From: DYJE01 sp964637565
Lineage (GTDB): Bacteria; Desulfobacterota; Desulfobacteria; Desulfobacterales; Desulfolunaceae
Direction of reading: 5' to 3'
Length of the DNA stretch: 64,000 bases
Assembly (NCBI GenBank): GCA_964637565.1
Contig: CAZWTY010000008.1
Location: forward strand, 9,382 to 73,381
Below are positions 39,757 through 48,323 of this stretch, piece by piece (position 1 is the first letter of the stretch; each line of letters starts with the position of its first letter). The notes below the pieces were generated by a model. That model was not told where the DNA came from, ran no database searches, and saw nothing but the letters and a program-made list of their open reading frames with translations. The position numbers were made by a program, and so were the translations under genes.

Positions 39757-40759
39757 GGCGCTCCCGATCCCGGTTCACCATGTCAGCCAGTTTTTCTTTA
39801 AGCCCGGCGACCCCTTGGGTGGTGGCCGCGGAAATTCGGAGGATGGTCACATCCCCCACAGCCTTCTGGAAAAGATCGGCCCTTTCTTCGGCCTCGGGCA
39901 GATCCATCTTGTTCAAGACCAGGATCTGCTCTTTTTCCGCAAGGGCCGGGCTGTAGAGGGCCAGTTCCCTGTTCAGGGTCTCGTACATAGCCAGGGGATC
40001 ATCGGGGTCGATGGCCGAGGCGTCCATGAGATGAAGCAGGAACTTGTTCCGTTCCGCATGTTTCAGGAACTGGATGCCCAGACCCAGGCCTTTGTGGGCC
40101 CCTTCGATCAGGCCGGGAATGTCCGCCACGGCGAACGGTTCTCCCCAGTCGTGCTGGACCATGCCGATATTCGGTGTAAGGGTGGTAAAAGGGTAGTCGG
40201 CCGTTTTGGGCCTTGCAGAGGATAACACGCTGATCAGGGTCGATTTTCCCGCGTTGGGAAAACCGATGATTCCCACATCCGCCAGGAGTTTCAACTCCAG
40301 TTTCACTTCGAGAAAAACACCGGGTTCTCCGGGTTGTGCGAACCGGGGAACCCTGTTTCTGGCCGTGGCGAACCGCTTGTTGCCCTGGCCGCCCCGCCCG
40401 CCCTGGGCGATGACCTGTTCTTCTCCGTCATGCACGAAATCATGGATGATCTCGCCTGTTTCACAATCGGTCACCAAGGTACCCACGGGAAGCTCGACAA
40501 CGATGTCCTTGCCGTTTCTGCCATGCCTCTGGGCGCCTTCGCCAGGCCGGCCGTCTTCCGCCGCGATATGGCGGCGGTGCCGGAACTCGTAGAGTGTCCG
40601 CCTGTTTCCGACGGCCTTCAGTATGACGCTTCCACCATCACCACCGTCCCCTCCGTCCGGACCGCCACGTTCGATAAACTTCTCCCGGCGGAAGCTGACG
40701 CATCCTCTTCCGCCTTTGCCGGACTGGACAGTAATGATGGCTTCATCGATGAATTTCAC
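39725..40759 (-). CDS. obgE: GTPase ObgE/CgtA
   Basis: A 344-residue GTPase involved in 50S assembly and stress control. The glycine-rich Obg fold fills residues 1-158 (SGKGGRGCVSFRREKFIERGGPDGGDGGDGGSV and GGRGGQGNKRFATARNR). The G domain follows: GFPNAGKSTL (G1), YPFTTLTPNIG (G2), DIPGLIEGA (G3), NKMD (G4) and SAAT (G5). No C-terminal TGS or OCT domain; the tail is acidic and short (ERHDDECPEDD), as in many proteobacteria. Translation starts at GTG 40759, whose GTGA overlaps the rpmA stop codon. Confidence 0.97.
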   Translation of the reverse strand: MKFIDEAIITVQSGKGGRGCVSFRREKFIERGGPDGGDGGDGGSVILKAVGNRRTLYEFRHRRHIAAEDGRPGEGAQRHGRNGKDIVVELPVGTLVTDCETGEIIHDFVHDGEEQVIAQGGRGGQGNKRFATARNRVPRFAQPGEPGVFLEVKLELKLLADVGIIGFPNAGKSTLISVLSSARPKTADYPFTTLTPNIGMVQHDWGEPFAVADIPGLIEGAHKGLGLGIQFLKHAERNKFLLHLMDASAIDPDDPLAMYETLNRELALYSPALAEKEQILVLNKMDLPEAEERADLFQKAVGDVTILRISAATTQGVAGLKEKLADMVNRDRERHDDECPEDDI

Positions 40760-41010
40760 GCCGCATAAACACTGACTTTTTTGCGTTTCCGGTCCAGTCT
40801 CTCAAACGTGACCACACCGTCGATCAGGGAGAAAAGGGTGTAGTCCTTTCCCACGCCCACGTTGTTGCCGGGGTGGATGGAACAGCCCACCTGACGTACA
40901 AGAATGTTGCCCGCAAGGACGGATTCCCCGCCGAACCGTTTCACACCGCGTCTCTGAGCGTTACTGTCGCGACCGTTTTTGGTGCTGCCGCCCGCCTTCT
41001 TATGTGCCAT
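40756..41010 (-). CDS. rpmA: 50S ribosomal protein L27
   Basis: 84 residues from ATG 41010 (MAHKKAGGSTKNGRDS), the usual L27 start; the longer frame adds non-family residues, and a GGAG site precedes this ATG. L27 reaches the peptidyl-transferase centre with its N-terminal tail. The sequence RRGVKRFGGESVLAGNILVRQ and GCSIHPGNNVGVGKDYTLF is canonical. No N-terminal cleavable extension of the Firmicutes type is seen. It lies 73 bases from rplU. Confidence 0.98.
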   Translation of the reverse strand: MAHKKAGGSTKNGRDSNAQRRGVKRFGGESVLAGNILVRQVGCSIHPGNNVGVGKDYTLFSLIDGVVTFERLDRKRKKVSVYAA

Positions 41011-41082
41011 TTGTAAACTCCTTTTGACGTATTCCGGCTTCAAGGACTCGAAGAACCGGAACCTCTGAAATCAGGTCGTGGA

Positions 41083-41397
41083 TTAAGCCTTGATACTGTC
41101 GATTTTCACCGCGGTGAACATCTGGCGGTGACCCACCTTGCGGCGGGAATGTTTGCGACGTTTGTACTTGAAGGCGATAACCTTTTTCTCCTTGCCCTGC
41201 TGAACGATATGTCCGCTGACCACGGCCCCGTCAAGCATCGGCCGTCCCAGTGTGACGTTTTCTCCATCGGAAAACATCAGAACGCTGTCGAAGGAAACCG
41301 GAGCGCCAACTTCGCCTTCCAGTTTTTCCACCCGAAGGATCTCGCCTTCCTGGACTCTGTACTGTTTTCCGCCGGTTGAAACCACAGCATACATCAT
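41083..41397 (-). CDS. rplU: 50S ribosomal protein L21
   Basis: A 104-residue protein of the 50S subunit that binds 23S rRNA. MYAVVSTGGKQYRVQEGEILRVEKLEGEVG and the basic KVIAFKYKRRKHSRRKVGHRQMFTAVKI tail are typical of L21. GGGAG seven bases before the first of two tandem ATG codons marks the start. It is the first gene of the rplU-rpmA-obgE-proB-proA run and has a clear promoter about 65 bases upstream. Confidence 0.98.
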   Translation of the reverse strand: MMYAVVSTGGKQYRVQEGEILRVEKLEGEVGAPVSFDSVLMFSDGENVTLGRPMLDGAVVSGHIVQQGKEKKVIAFKYKRRKHSRRKVGHRQMFTAVKIDSIKA

Positions 41398-41426
41398 CTC
41401 TAATCTCCCGTTTTTGCTTTATTATC

Positions 41427-41488
41427 AGGCCACACAGGCCTCGGATTTAAAAACCTAACCATTTTAGACTGTTTAAGTATCTTGTCAA
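41427..41488 (-). promoter_or_regulatory. rplU promoter and leader hairpin
   Basis: On the minus strand TTGACA (41483-41488), a 16-base spacer and TAAAAT (41461-41466) form a near-consensus sigma70 promoter. The leader then has AGGCC-ACACA-GGCCT (41427-41441), a small hairpin about 30 bases before the ATG that could be the L21 leader element through which the protein regulates its own mRNA; that role is inferred. Confidence 0.75.
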
Positions 41489-41523
41489 GAGAATAATACG
41501 ACGGCCCCCAAATTAGAGACCAT

Positions 41524-42660
41524 TCACCCCGAAGACCCCACCAGTTTCGACACCGGAACGATACGGACCCGACTGCTCAGCACCGGGTATTCCTCCACCA
41601 GAATCTCGTAGGTCTCTTCATGGGGATGGCCGATTCCGATGGCCCGCCCTTTTTTCTCCGCTTCCCGGACCAGGGTCCTGACCTGCCGCCTGATCGCCTC
41701 CCTGTCCCTGCTGTGATCCAGGAAAACGTCACGCTCGGCGTAGGGGATCTGAAGCAGGGACGCCGACGGTCCGCACACCGACCGGTGGGCCGTCCGGCTG
41801 TCCACGAAAAACAGATCCTTTTTCTTGAGCACCGTGAACACCTGGTACATCTTCGTGGACTCCGAGGTCAGCCTGGAGCCCATGTGGTTGTTCACACCCA
41901 CCACCCCCGGCACCGATTCCAGGTTGTCTTTCAACGTTTCGATCAGGGCGTCCGGATCCTGCGCCATAAGCAGGGCCCCCGGGCCCGGATCGACCCTGGG
42001 ATAGCCCTCGGGTTCCATGGGCAGGTGGAGCATGATCTCCATGCCCTTTTTCCGGGCGTAGGCGGCGATCTCCCGGCGGTGGGGGCTGTGGGGCAAAACC
42101 GAAAAGGTGATCCCCCTGTCGATGGCCGCCAGCTTCCTGGCCATCTCCCGGTCATAGCCGATGTCGTCGATGATCAGGGCCACCCTGGGAAGATCGGTCC
42201 TGTCCGGCCGTTTGCCCGGGACAAAGGGCAGTTCACGGGGGGGCGTCTCTTTTCCGGTGTCTTCCTGAACGCTTCCTTTTTCAGGTATGTCGGCTGATGT
42301 TTCCTCCGGGGGTTCGTCTTCCTCGTTTCTGTAGGAATGGACCTCGGGGGCTTTTTTCACGGTAATGGAACCCGGCTTTTCCTTGAACACCTCGTAGAGG
42401 GGTTTCTTCCTGCTGCCTTCAGGTGGAAACACCTGCCGGATCAGATAGCCTGCCCCCACCACGATCAGAACAAGAATGAAAAGACCGGCAAAGACCCTGA
42501 AAAACCCGGACCCGCCTTCCGCCTTTTTTTTCCCCGATCCCGATTTCCTGCGGTTCCCCGTGGACCGGGACCTGGATGGGCCTTTCGATGAAGCCATAGT
42601 TTTACCGCCGCCCGAGGCACGCTTTGTCCCGGGTCTTTTGTCGCCTTCGCCCTTCGCCAT
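41524..42660 (-). CDS. Divergent polysaccharide deacetylase (YibQ/DUF610) family protein
   Basis: 378 residues from ATG 42660 (MAKGEGDKRPG); ATG 42597 is an alternative and neither has a strong ribosome binding site. A basic cytoplasmic tail precedes one membrane helix (FAGLFILVLIVVGAGYLIRQV), so the body is periplasmic. The domain starts at PRVALIIDDIGYDREMARKLA, with IDRGITFSVLPHSPHRREIAAYARKKGMEIMLHLPMEP, GVVGVNNHMGSRLT and VDSRTAHRSV. The Asp and His residues fit the divergent deacetylase family; the substrate is unknown. It is the last gene of the ftsEX-envC-ctp run, so a role in cell-wall maturation is likely. Confidence 0.88.
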   Translation of the reverse strand: MAKGEGDKRPGTKRASGGGKTMASSKGPSRSRSTGNRRKSGSGKKKAEGGSGFFRVFAGLFILVLIVVGAGYLIRQVFPPEGSRKKPLYEVFKEKPGSITVKKAPEVHSYRNEEDEPPEETSADIPEKGSVQEDTGKETPPRELPFVPGKRPDRTDLPRVALIIDDIGYDREMARKLAAIDRGITFSVLPHSPHRREIAAYARKKGMEIMLHLPMEPEGYPRVDPGPGALLMAQDPDALIETLKDNLESVPGVVGVNNHMGSRLTSESTKMYQVFTVLKKKDLFFVDSRTAHRSVCGPSASLLQIPYAERDVFLDHSRDREAIRRQVRTLVREAEKKGRAIGIGHPHEETYEILVEEYPVLSSRVRIVPVSKLVGSSG

Positions 42661-42780
42661 GCAGAAAAAACCTGCCCCCCCTGACAATTGAAATCCACCT
42701 TTTACAGAACTTGTCTCCAATGATCAACCCTAAGCTGATCACCCAGGTTTTTTTCCTCTGACGACGGCGTCGGCGTCATC

Positions 42781-44316
42781 TCACTTGGAGCCGGAAAAAA
42801 CCCTGTAGCTGACCAGGAGATCAAGGGCCTGTTTCACCTGGCTGTCCAGAAGAAGTCTTTCCCTGTCGGGCTTTCCAAACTCATCACCCAGAGTGTCCTC
42901 TTCTTCCAGTGTCACATAACGGTTCTGGCCGTTCACATAGCCCACATCCTTTTCATGGGAAATTTTCAGCCAGTTGTTTTCCAGTTTCCCCAGCACCCTG
43001 AAACGGGCCCCTTTCGCAAGCACCTTGACCAGCCGGCTGGCCGGATCGTCTGTTTCACGCATGTTCAAAGAGTCGGTATTCACGGTGCCCGTGATCACAG
43101 ACACATCATCCGAAGGCTCGGCAACAGGCGCAGACTCCTCTGCCCCACTCCCCTTCAGATGGTTTTTCAGGTCCTTTTCCTTGATAAACTCCTGTTTCGT
43201 CTCTTTCTTGAGCTTCACGTAGCCCGCGTCGATATCGGGTACGATGCCCTCGGCCTGAATGGACCTCCCACTGGGGGTATAGTAACGTGCCACGGTGAGC
43301 TTGAGGGCCGAACCGTCTCCCAGGGGCTTGATGTTCTGAACCGACCCCTTTCCAAAAGAAGGTGTGCCCAGGATCAGGCCGCGTTTGTGGTCCTGGAGGG
43401 CTCCGGCTACGATTTCCGAAGCGCTGGCGCTGCCGCCGTTGATCAGGACCACCAGGGGCCAGGTTTTTTCGTGGCCGCTGTCACGAGCCTCCCAGATCTG
43501 GGAATCCTCGGGATTCCGGCCCCGGATGGACACGATGACCCCTTTTTTGATGAACAAATCGGTGATGGAAACAGCCTGCTGAAGCAGCCCCCCGGGATTG
43601 CCCCTGAGATCGAGAACCAGCCCCTTCATGGGTTTGGCTTCCTTTTCAATGACGGCCAGGGCTTTTTCAGCGTCCCGGGTGGTGTTTTCATTGAAGTTGC
43701 TGATGGCCAGGTAACCATAGCCAGGGGCCAGGGTGGCGAATTTCACCGACTCCAGGGGGATATCGTCCCGGACCAGTTCGTAGTCCACCACGGTTCCGTC
43801 GTTCTTTTTCCGGATTGTCAGCTTGATTTTACTGCCCTTGGCCCCTTTTATACGGTTCACCGCGTCGTTGATGGACATGTCCTGGGCCGGTTCGTCGTTG
43901 ATCTTGACGATCACATCTCCGGCCCGGATGCCGGCCTTGAAGGCCGGGGTCCCCTCGATGGGGGATATCACCGTCAGGATGTCGTCCTTGATGGTCAGTA
44001 CCACACCGATCCCGGAAAACTCCCCTTTGGTGTCCTCGTGGAGGGCTTCGTATTCCTGGGGATCGAGATAGGCCGAGTGGGGGTCCAGACTCCGGACCAT
44101 GCCCTGGACGGCCTTCTTGATCAGGGCCTCGCTTTCCACAGGGTCCACGTAATTCTTTTCGATCTCGTCGATCACATCGGAAAAAATGATCAGGTTCTTG
44201 TAGATCCCATCATTTTCAGCCCTGGCGGACGTGACGCCCGAAAAAAAACCATGGAAAACGAAAAGCCCGGCCATAACGGCAAGGCGGACCATGACCGAAC
44301 ATCTGGTCTGTCTCAT
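42781..44316 (-). CDS. ctpA: Carboxyl-terminal processing protease (S41 family)
   Basis: A 511-residue secreted protease. A signal peptide (LAVMAGLFVFHGFFSGVTSARA) is followed by an N-terminal helical part and a PDZ domain (FSGIGVVLTIKDDILTVISPIEGTPAFKAGIRAGDVIVKIN, residues 100-180). The S41 core holds LVLDLRGNPGGLL, the nucleophilic Ser in GGSASAS300-EIVAGAL and the Lys in FGK323-GSVQ. Residues about 415-475 form an SH3-like domain (DSLNMRETDDPASRLVKVLAKGARFRVLGKLENNWLKI), an unusual addition that may bind peptidoglycan. Ctp proteases degrade or process envelope proteins, including wall hydrolases, which fits the neighbours. Confidence 0.95.
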   Translation of the reverse strand: MRQTRCSVMVRLAVMAGLFVFHGFFSGVTSARAENDGIYKNLIIFSDVIDEIEKNYVDPVESEALIKKAVQGMVRSLDPHSAYLDPQEYEALHEDTKGEFSGIGVVLTIKDDILTVISPIEGTPAFKAGIRAGDVIVKINDEPAQDMSINDAVNRIKGAKGSKIKLTIRKKNDGTVVDYELVRDDIPLESVKFATLAPGYGYLAISNFNENTTRDAEKALAVIEKEAKPMKGLVLDLRGNPGGLLQQAVSITDLFIKKGVIVSIRGRNPEDSQIWEARDSGHEKTWPLVVLINGGSASASEIVAGALQDHKRGLILGTPSFGKGSVQNIKPLGDGSALKLTVARYYTPSGRSIQAEGIVPDIDAGYVKLKKETKQEFIKEKDLKNHLKGSGAEESAPVAEPSDDVSVITGTVNTDSLNMRETDDPASRLVKVLAKGARFRVLGKLENNWLKISHEKDVGYVNGQNRYVTLEEEDTLGDEFGKPDRERLLLDSQVKQALDLLVSYRVFSGSK

Positions 44317-44396
44317 CGGTTGTTGTATCCTTTCGAAACGTGCGTTCAGATTGATTCAGGGTGGAAGCCCCAGGCTCCGTCCCCGTTCCCGTTCAT

Positions 44397-45824
44397 CTAT
44401 CTTCCTCTTGCCAGCCAGGCCATGGGATCCAGGGGCTGGCCCCTGTGCCTGATCTCGAAGTGGAGCAGGGGGCCTGAAAGGGAGCCGGTGTCACCCACCG
44501 TGGCGATCACCTCCCTGTCCTCCACCTGTTCTCCTTTCCGTTTGAAAACCTCCTCGGTATGGCCGTAGAGGCTGTAGTACCCGTGCCCGTGATCGATGAT
44601 GATCAGGTTGCCGTATCCCTTGAGCCAGTCCGAATACAGAACCTGCCCGGCTCCCACGGCCTGGACAGGCTCTCCCCGGTCGGCCTTGACCTGGATCCCG
44701 CTCTGGAAGGTCTCAATCCTGAGTTCGTTGTCCCTGGATTTTCCGAAGAACTTCACCACCCGGCCTTTCACCGGCATGGGAAGCCTCCCCTTTCTCGCCG
44801 TAAAGGCGGTCCCGATCATGGGCTCTTCGTCCCGGTCCACCTTCCGGTCCTGTTTTTTCCGGGGAAGCCTGTCCCGCTCAAGGTCACGGATCGTCTGGTC
44901 CAGGATCCTGGCCGATTCTTTCAGCGAGGTCAAAGCCGCGAGTCCTGCGCTCTTCTTGTGCCGTATTTCCGAAAGCAGCACCGATCTCCGTTTCCGGCTG
45001 TTCTCGACAACACGGACCTGGAACACCGCCTCTTTCTTCAACTCTTCGGTCTTCTGCCGGCTCTCCGCAAGTCGGACCTCAATTTCCTTCAGCCGCTCGA
45101 GGTTTTCCGTGTGGACGGCGATGATCCGCTCGTCTTCTTCCAGCACATGGGCCAGAGCCCGCTGGCGCTTGATCATGCCGTACATGGTTTCGGCCGAGGC
45201 CAGAACGTTCATTTTGCCCACGTGCCCCAGCTTGTAAAGGGCCACGAGTCTCCGGGCCACATGTTTTTCGTTCCGCCGGACGGCTTCCTTGAGTTTTTCC
45301 CTTTCTCGGCTGTTGCCTTGGATCTCCTTTTCGATCCGGGCCAGGTCATTTTTGATAGAGGCCATTTTCATCCGGGCACGGCTCAGTTCCCTGTCGATCC
45401 CGTCCAGGTCTCCGAGAACCACCTTTTCTTTCCGGGAGAAGGCCTGGATCTCTTCCTCCCGTTGCCTGATCTTTCTTTCGATCTTCCGTTTTTCAGAGCC
45501 GGGATTGGCGATGTCTTTCCGGATTTCGGTCTGTTTGGCCGGTTTACCCCGCCCCGGATCTCCGGTTAGGCGGATGTAGGTTTTTCTGTTTCGGACAAAC
45601 CCGCGGATCCCGTTTTTCTCGATTTCAATCCAGCCTTGCCCCGGAGATCCCTTGACGGAAAAATCCGCCCCTTTTTTCAGGATCATCACGCTGCGGCTGT
45701 CCTTGTCAGGTTTTGCGCGCACATGGAGCCTGTCGGACACCACCGTTCCCCGGCCCGCCGCGAAGACCTCCGCCGCAAAGGCCAGAAAGATGAAGAGGGC
45801 AAGGATACCTGCGATAATCTTCAT
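44397..45824 (-). CDS. envC: EnvC-like murein hydrolase activator (degenerate LytM domain)
   Basis: 475 residues from ATG 45824 (MKIIAGILALFIFLAFAAEVFA signal peptide). An SH3 domain (SDRLHVRAKPDKDSRSVMIL) is followed by a long coiled coil (about residues 100-330) and a C-terminal M23/LytM domain. The first zinc site (HxxxD) is replaced by ETFQSGIQVKADRGEPV, so the domain is degenerate and cannot be an active endopeptidase, although HGHGYYSLYGHTE retains some His. This is the EnvC pattern: FtsEX drives its coiled coil so that LytM activates periplasmic amidases at the septum. It overlaps the 3' end of ftsX by four bases. Confidence 0.92.
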   Translation of the reverse strand: MKIIAGILALFIFLAFAAEVFAAGRGTVVSDRLHVRAKPDKDSRSVMILKKGADFSVKGSPGQGWIEIEKNGIRGFVRNRKTYIRLTGDPGRGKPAKQTEIRKDIANPGSEKRKIERKIRQREEEIQAFSRKEKVVLGDLDGIDRELSRARMKMASIKNDLARIEKEIQGNSREREKLKEAVRRNEKHVARRLVALYKLGHVGKMNVLASAETMYGMIKRQRALAHVLEEDERIIAVHTENLERLKEIEVRLAESRQKTEELKKEAVFQVRVVENSRKRRSVLLSEIRHKKSAGLAALTSLKESARILDQTIRDLERDRLPRKKQDRKVDRDEEPMIGTAFTARKGRLPMPVKGRVVKFFGKSRDNELRIETFQSGIQVKADRGEPVQAVGAGQVLYSDWLKGYGNLIIIDHGHGYYSLYGHTEEVFKRKGEQVEDREVIATVGDTGSLSGPLLHFEIRHRGQPLDPMAWLARGR

Positions 45825-46705
45825 TCTTTTTTCAGAAACTGCTTCAAGGAAAGGAAACATCCCAACCACCCGACAAAGATACTGTAAACGAGGATTCCCA
45901 GAACACTGTCAAACGACAGAAAACGGATATGGACCACATAGGACGTGAAATTCCGTTCGATGTTGGCGGATATGGCCAGGTAGCCCAGGAAAAGGATCAC
46001 CAGACCGGCAGCCCCGCCCACGGCCCCCTGCATCACCCCGGCGATGTAGGAGGGAATCCTGATAAAGGCGTCCGTGGCCCCCACGAGACGCATGATTTCA
46101 ATTTCGTCACGCCTGGAATAAAGGGCGAGACGGATGGTGTTGGATACGATGAACACCGTCACCATAAAAAACAGGAACCCCATGGTGATCCCGATGAATT
46201 TGAACAGGGTGAAGACCTGGGTGAACCGGCCGATCCAGGCCTGGCCGTACTCCACATCGTCCACGGCCGGGAGGGCGTCCACCCGGGCCGCCAGAGTTTC
46301 GATCCGTTCGTAGCTCTGCTGTTCCGGCTTCATGTAAATCTCGAGGGCATCGGGCAGGGGGTTGGCCTCCAGCCCGTCGAGCAGGGACAGCTGCCGTTTC
46401 ATCTGGGTTTTCAGGTCCTCAAGGGCCGCCTCCTTGGAGATGAAGCGGATTTCACGAACCCCTTCCATGGCCCCGATGCCTTGTTTGAGGCGCTCCAGCT
46501 CCTCCTGTCCTGTTTCAGGAACCAGGTAAGCCATGATCCGGATGCCCTTTTTCCAGCCATCCATCACGTCCCCGGCGTTCACGAACAGAAGCCCGCCCGC
46601 ACTGGCGATAAGAATGGACAGGGCGATGGTCGTCATCGTCACGAGGGTGATAAAGAGGTTGTCGGCCATGTCTTTCATGGCTCTTCTGAAGAATTGGGTC
46701 ATCAT
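45821..46705 (-). CDS. ftsX: Cell-division ABC-like protein FtsX
   Basis: A 294-residue membrane protein with one N-terminal helix (near 20-45: LFITLVTMTTIALSILIASAGGLLFV), a periplasmic domain (residues 50-165, YLVPETGQEELERLKQGIGAME...PDALEIYMKPEQQ), and three further helices (residues 170-290) with the FtsX coupling segment YSRRDEIEIMRLVGATDAFIRIPSYIAGVMQGAVGG. FtsX pairs with the FtsE ATPase and binds EnvC in the periplasm to control septal peptidoglycan splitting. It starts six bases after ftsE. Confidence 0.96.
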   Translation of the reverse strand: MMTQFFRRAMKDMADNLFITLVTMTTIALSILIASAGGLLFVNAGDVMDGWKKGIRIMAYLVPETGQEELERLKQGIGAMEGVREIRFISKEAALEDLKTQMKRQLSLLDGLEANPLPDALEIYMKPEQQSYERIETLAARVDALPAVDDVEYGQAWIGRFTQVFTLFKFIGITMGFLFFMVTVFIVSNTIRLALYSRRDEIEIMRLVGATDAFIRIPSYIAGVMQGAVGGAAGLVILFLGYLAISANIERNFTSYVVHIRFLSFDSVLGILVYSIFVGWLGCFLSLKQFLKKE

Positions 46706-46711
46706 GTAGGT

Positions 46712-47407
46712 CTATGGTCCCATGTCGGCCCGGACTCCGTGATCCAGAACCCGGCCGTTTTCCAGATAGATGATCCGCTGGTTCGTTTTGCTGAGGATGT
46801 CCCGGTCATGGGTGGCGATCACGATGGTGGCCCCCCTTGACTGGTAGCTCTTGAGAAGGTCCATGATAATGCCCGCCGACCTGGAGTCCAGACTGCCCGT
46901 GGGTTCGTCGGCCACAATGATCTTGGGATCCCCCACGATGGCCCTGGCCACGGCCACCCGCTGCTGTTCCCCGCCGGAAAGACTGGGCGGATACTGGTTC
47001 ATTTTGTCTTCCATTCCTGCCTGGCGGAGAACGTTCTGCACTTTTTTCCGGATCAGCTGGGGTTTCACACCGGCCACTTCGAGAACCAGGGCCACGTTTT
47101 CGTAAGCGGTCTTGCTCTGGATCAGTTTGAAATCCTGAAAGATCACCCCGAATTTTCTCCGAAGCAGCGGGATCTGACCGTGAGCCACCCGGAGAAGGTT
47201 CGAACCGTCCACCAGAATCTGCCCCTCGGACACGATTTCGCCCCGGTACATCAGCTTGAGAAGGGTGGATTTCCCCGCACCCGAAGGTCCGGTGATAAAA
47301 ACCCACTCGTTGAAATCGATATCGATGCTCACATCCGCCAAGGCGTTTTTCGGCCCGTAACGCTTGTACACATGGAACATGCGGATGATGGGATGTTTTT
47401 TCTGCAT
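46712..47407 (-). CDS. ftsE: Cell-division ATP-binding protein FtsE
   Basis: 231 residues from ATG 47407 (MQKKHPIIRMFHVYKRYG); the frame runs on upstream to 47572 but that part crosses the promoter and is not FtsE-like. ABC ATPase motifs: FITGPSGAGKSTLLKLMYR (Walker A), GVIFQDFKLI (Q-loop), LSGGEQQRVAVARAI (signature), IIVADEPTGSLD (Walker B) and THDRDI (H-loop). FtsE powers FtsX and EnvC and thereby septal amidases. The C-terminus is short and Arg-poor, as usual. A promoter lies 78 bases upstream. Confidence 0.96.
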   Translation of the reverse strand: MQKKHPIIRMFHVYKRYGPKNALADVSIDIDFNEWVFITGPSGAGKSTLLKLMYRGEIVSEGQILVDGSNLLRVAHGQIPLLRRKFGVIFQDFKLIQSKTAYENVALVLEVAGVKPQLIRKKVQNVLRQAGMEDKMNQYPPSLSGGEQQRVAVARAIVGDPKIIVADEPTGSLDSRSAGIIMDLLKSYQSRGATIVIATHDRDILSKTNQRIIYLENGRVLDHGVRADMGP

Positions 47408-47491
47408 TTCGCCCAAACCGGAAAGGAAAATGTCATCCGTTATCACAGGCCTGCCGGTCGCTCCGGATCCTGTTTGTGATTGACCTGTTTT

Positions 47492-47520
47492 GTTATTGCT
47501 GATATGGGCTCCTATGTCAA
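47492..47520 (-). promoter_or_regulatory. ftsE operon promoter
   Basis: On the minus strand TTGACA (47515-47520), a 17-base spacer and AATAAC (47492-47497) make a sigma70-type promoter for the ftsE-ftsX-envC-ctpA-deacetylase run. The leader before ftsE would be about 78 bases. Confidence 0.6.
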
Positions 47521-47551
47521 GGAGTGCCGTGATCCGGTTTTCCTTACACAA

Positions 47552-47600
47552 AAACCTCCACTGAATTCCCATAGCAGGCTTCTTCCTTCAGTGGAGGTTT
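47552..47600. repeat. 14-bp inverted repeat between ftsE and pyrE
   Basis: AAACCTCCACTGAA (47552-47565) and TTCAGTGGAGGTTT (47587-47600) are exact complements around a 21-base spacer. On the minus strand a short T-run follows the hairpin, on the plus strand it does not. It covers the expected pyrE -35 region, so an operator or leader role is possible. Confidence 0.75.
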
Positions 47601-47715
47601 ATACTCTTATAATCGAAATAAAATCAACAGATTCTTGGCGGACCCATGAAACGGACGCCCGCCTGCCGGGACATGCACACCCAGAAAATCCAATCAAAGC
47701 AAAAGGACCAGGACC

Positions 47716-48273
47716 ATGAAACAGGAACTTATCGACCTTCTCTGTGAAAAATCGTTCAAATACTCTGAGGAACCCGTTTTCAAACTCGCTTCGGGGAGAA
47801 TGAGCCAGTTCTACGTCAACTGCAAGCCCACCATCCTGAATCCCAAGGGGATGTTCCTTGTCGGACACCTGGTGCACGAAGCCATCCGGGACCTCAAGGT
47901 CGACGGTGTGGGCGGACTGACCTTCGGGGCGGACCCCATCGCCGTGGCCACGGCTTTTGCATCCGGACTTGAAAACGATCCGGTGAACGCCTTTTCCATC
48001 CGCAAAGAGCAGAAAGACCACGGCATCATCAAGTGGGTGGAAGGGGATATGAAAAAAGGTGACCGGGTGGTGATCCTGGACGATGTGGTGACCACCGGGG
48101 GCTCGACCATCAAGGCCATTGAAAGGGCCCGGGCCGAAGGGCTCGAGGTGGTGCGCGTGGTCTGCCTGGTGGACCGCCAGGAAGGCGGTGTGGAAAACAT
48201 CAAGGCCCTGGTGCCGGACGTGGTGGCCATCATCACCCGTGACGAACTCCTTGCGGCCAGAAACGCCGGGTGA
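47716..48273 (+). CDS. pyrE: Orotate phosphoribosyltransferase
   Basis: A 185-residue enzyme joining orotate to PRPP to give OMP, the fifth step of pyrimidine synthesis. FKLASGRMSQFYVNCKPTILNPKGM is the N-terminal substrate region, GGLTFGADPIAVATAFAS and FSIRKEQKDHGIIKWVEGDMKKGD the flexible catalytic loop, and RVVILDDVVTTGGSTIKAIERARAEG the PRPP-binding motif (VVILDDVVTTGGS). The start ATG 47716 follows GGACCAGGACC, a weak site. It is divergent from ftsE and unlinked to other pyr genes here. Confidence 0.97.
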   Translation: MKQELIDLLCEKSFKYSEEPVFKLASGRMSQFYVNCKPTILNPKGMFLVGHLVHEAIRDLKVDGVGGLTFGADPIAVATAFASGLENDPVNAFSIRKEQKDHGIIKWVEGDMKKGDRVVILDDVVTTGGSTIKAIERARAEGLEVVRVVCLVDRQEGGVENIKALVPDVVAIITRDELLAARNAG

Positions 48274-48277
48274 TTCC

Positions 48278-48323
48278 AAAAAAAATCCGGAATCCCCATC
48301 GGAGGTCGATGGGGATTCCGGAT
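48278..48323 (-). terminator. Rho-independent terminator of the fdhD / small-gene transcript
   Basis: A perfect 17-bp stem (48285-48301 with 48307-48323) and 5-base loop. The eight-A run at 48278-48285 makes a U-tract on the minus strand only, so it ends transcripts coming from the small gene and perhaps fdhD; it may also halt pyrE transcription from the other side by hairpin strength alone. Confidence 0.9.

Larger units (their letters stand above)
47408..47715. other. Divergent ftsE/pyrE regulatory region
   Basis: These 308 bases separate the divergent ftsE and pyrE genes and hold no gene. From left to right they contain the ftsE leader, the ftsE promoter (47492-47520), a 14-bp inverted repeat (47552-47600) and a perfect TATAAT (47608-47613) that is likely the pyrE -10, with only a weak -35 inside the right arm of the repeat. 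Confidence 0.6.

Noticed and set aside
42955..44568. A 537-residue open frame on the plus strand
   Set aside because: It is antisense to ctpA, is rich in His/Gly/Val/Asp as expected for a mirror of GC-rich codons, and shows no motif or ribosome binding site.
48285..48323. pyrE attenuator or riboswitch
   Set aside because: It lies after the pyrE stop codon and its U-tract is only on the minus strand, so I call it a terminator for the minus-strand transcript.
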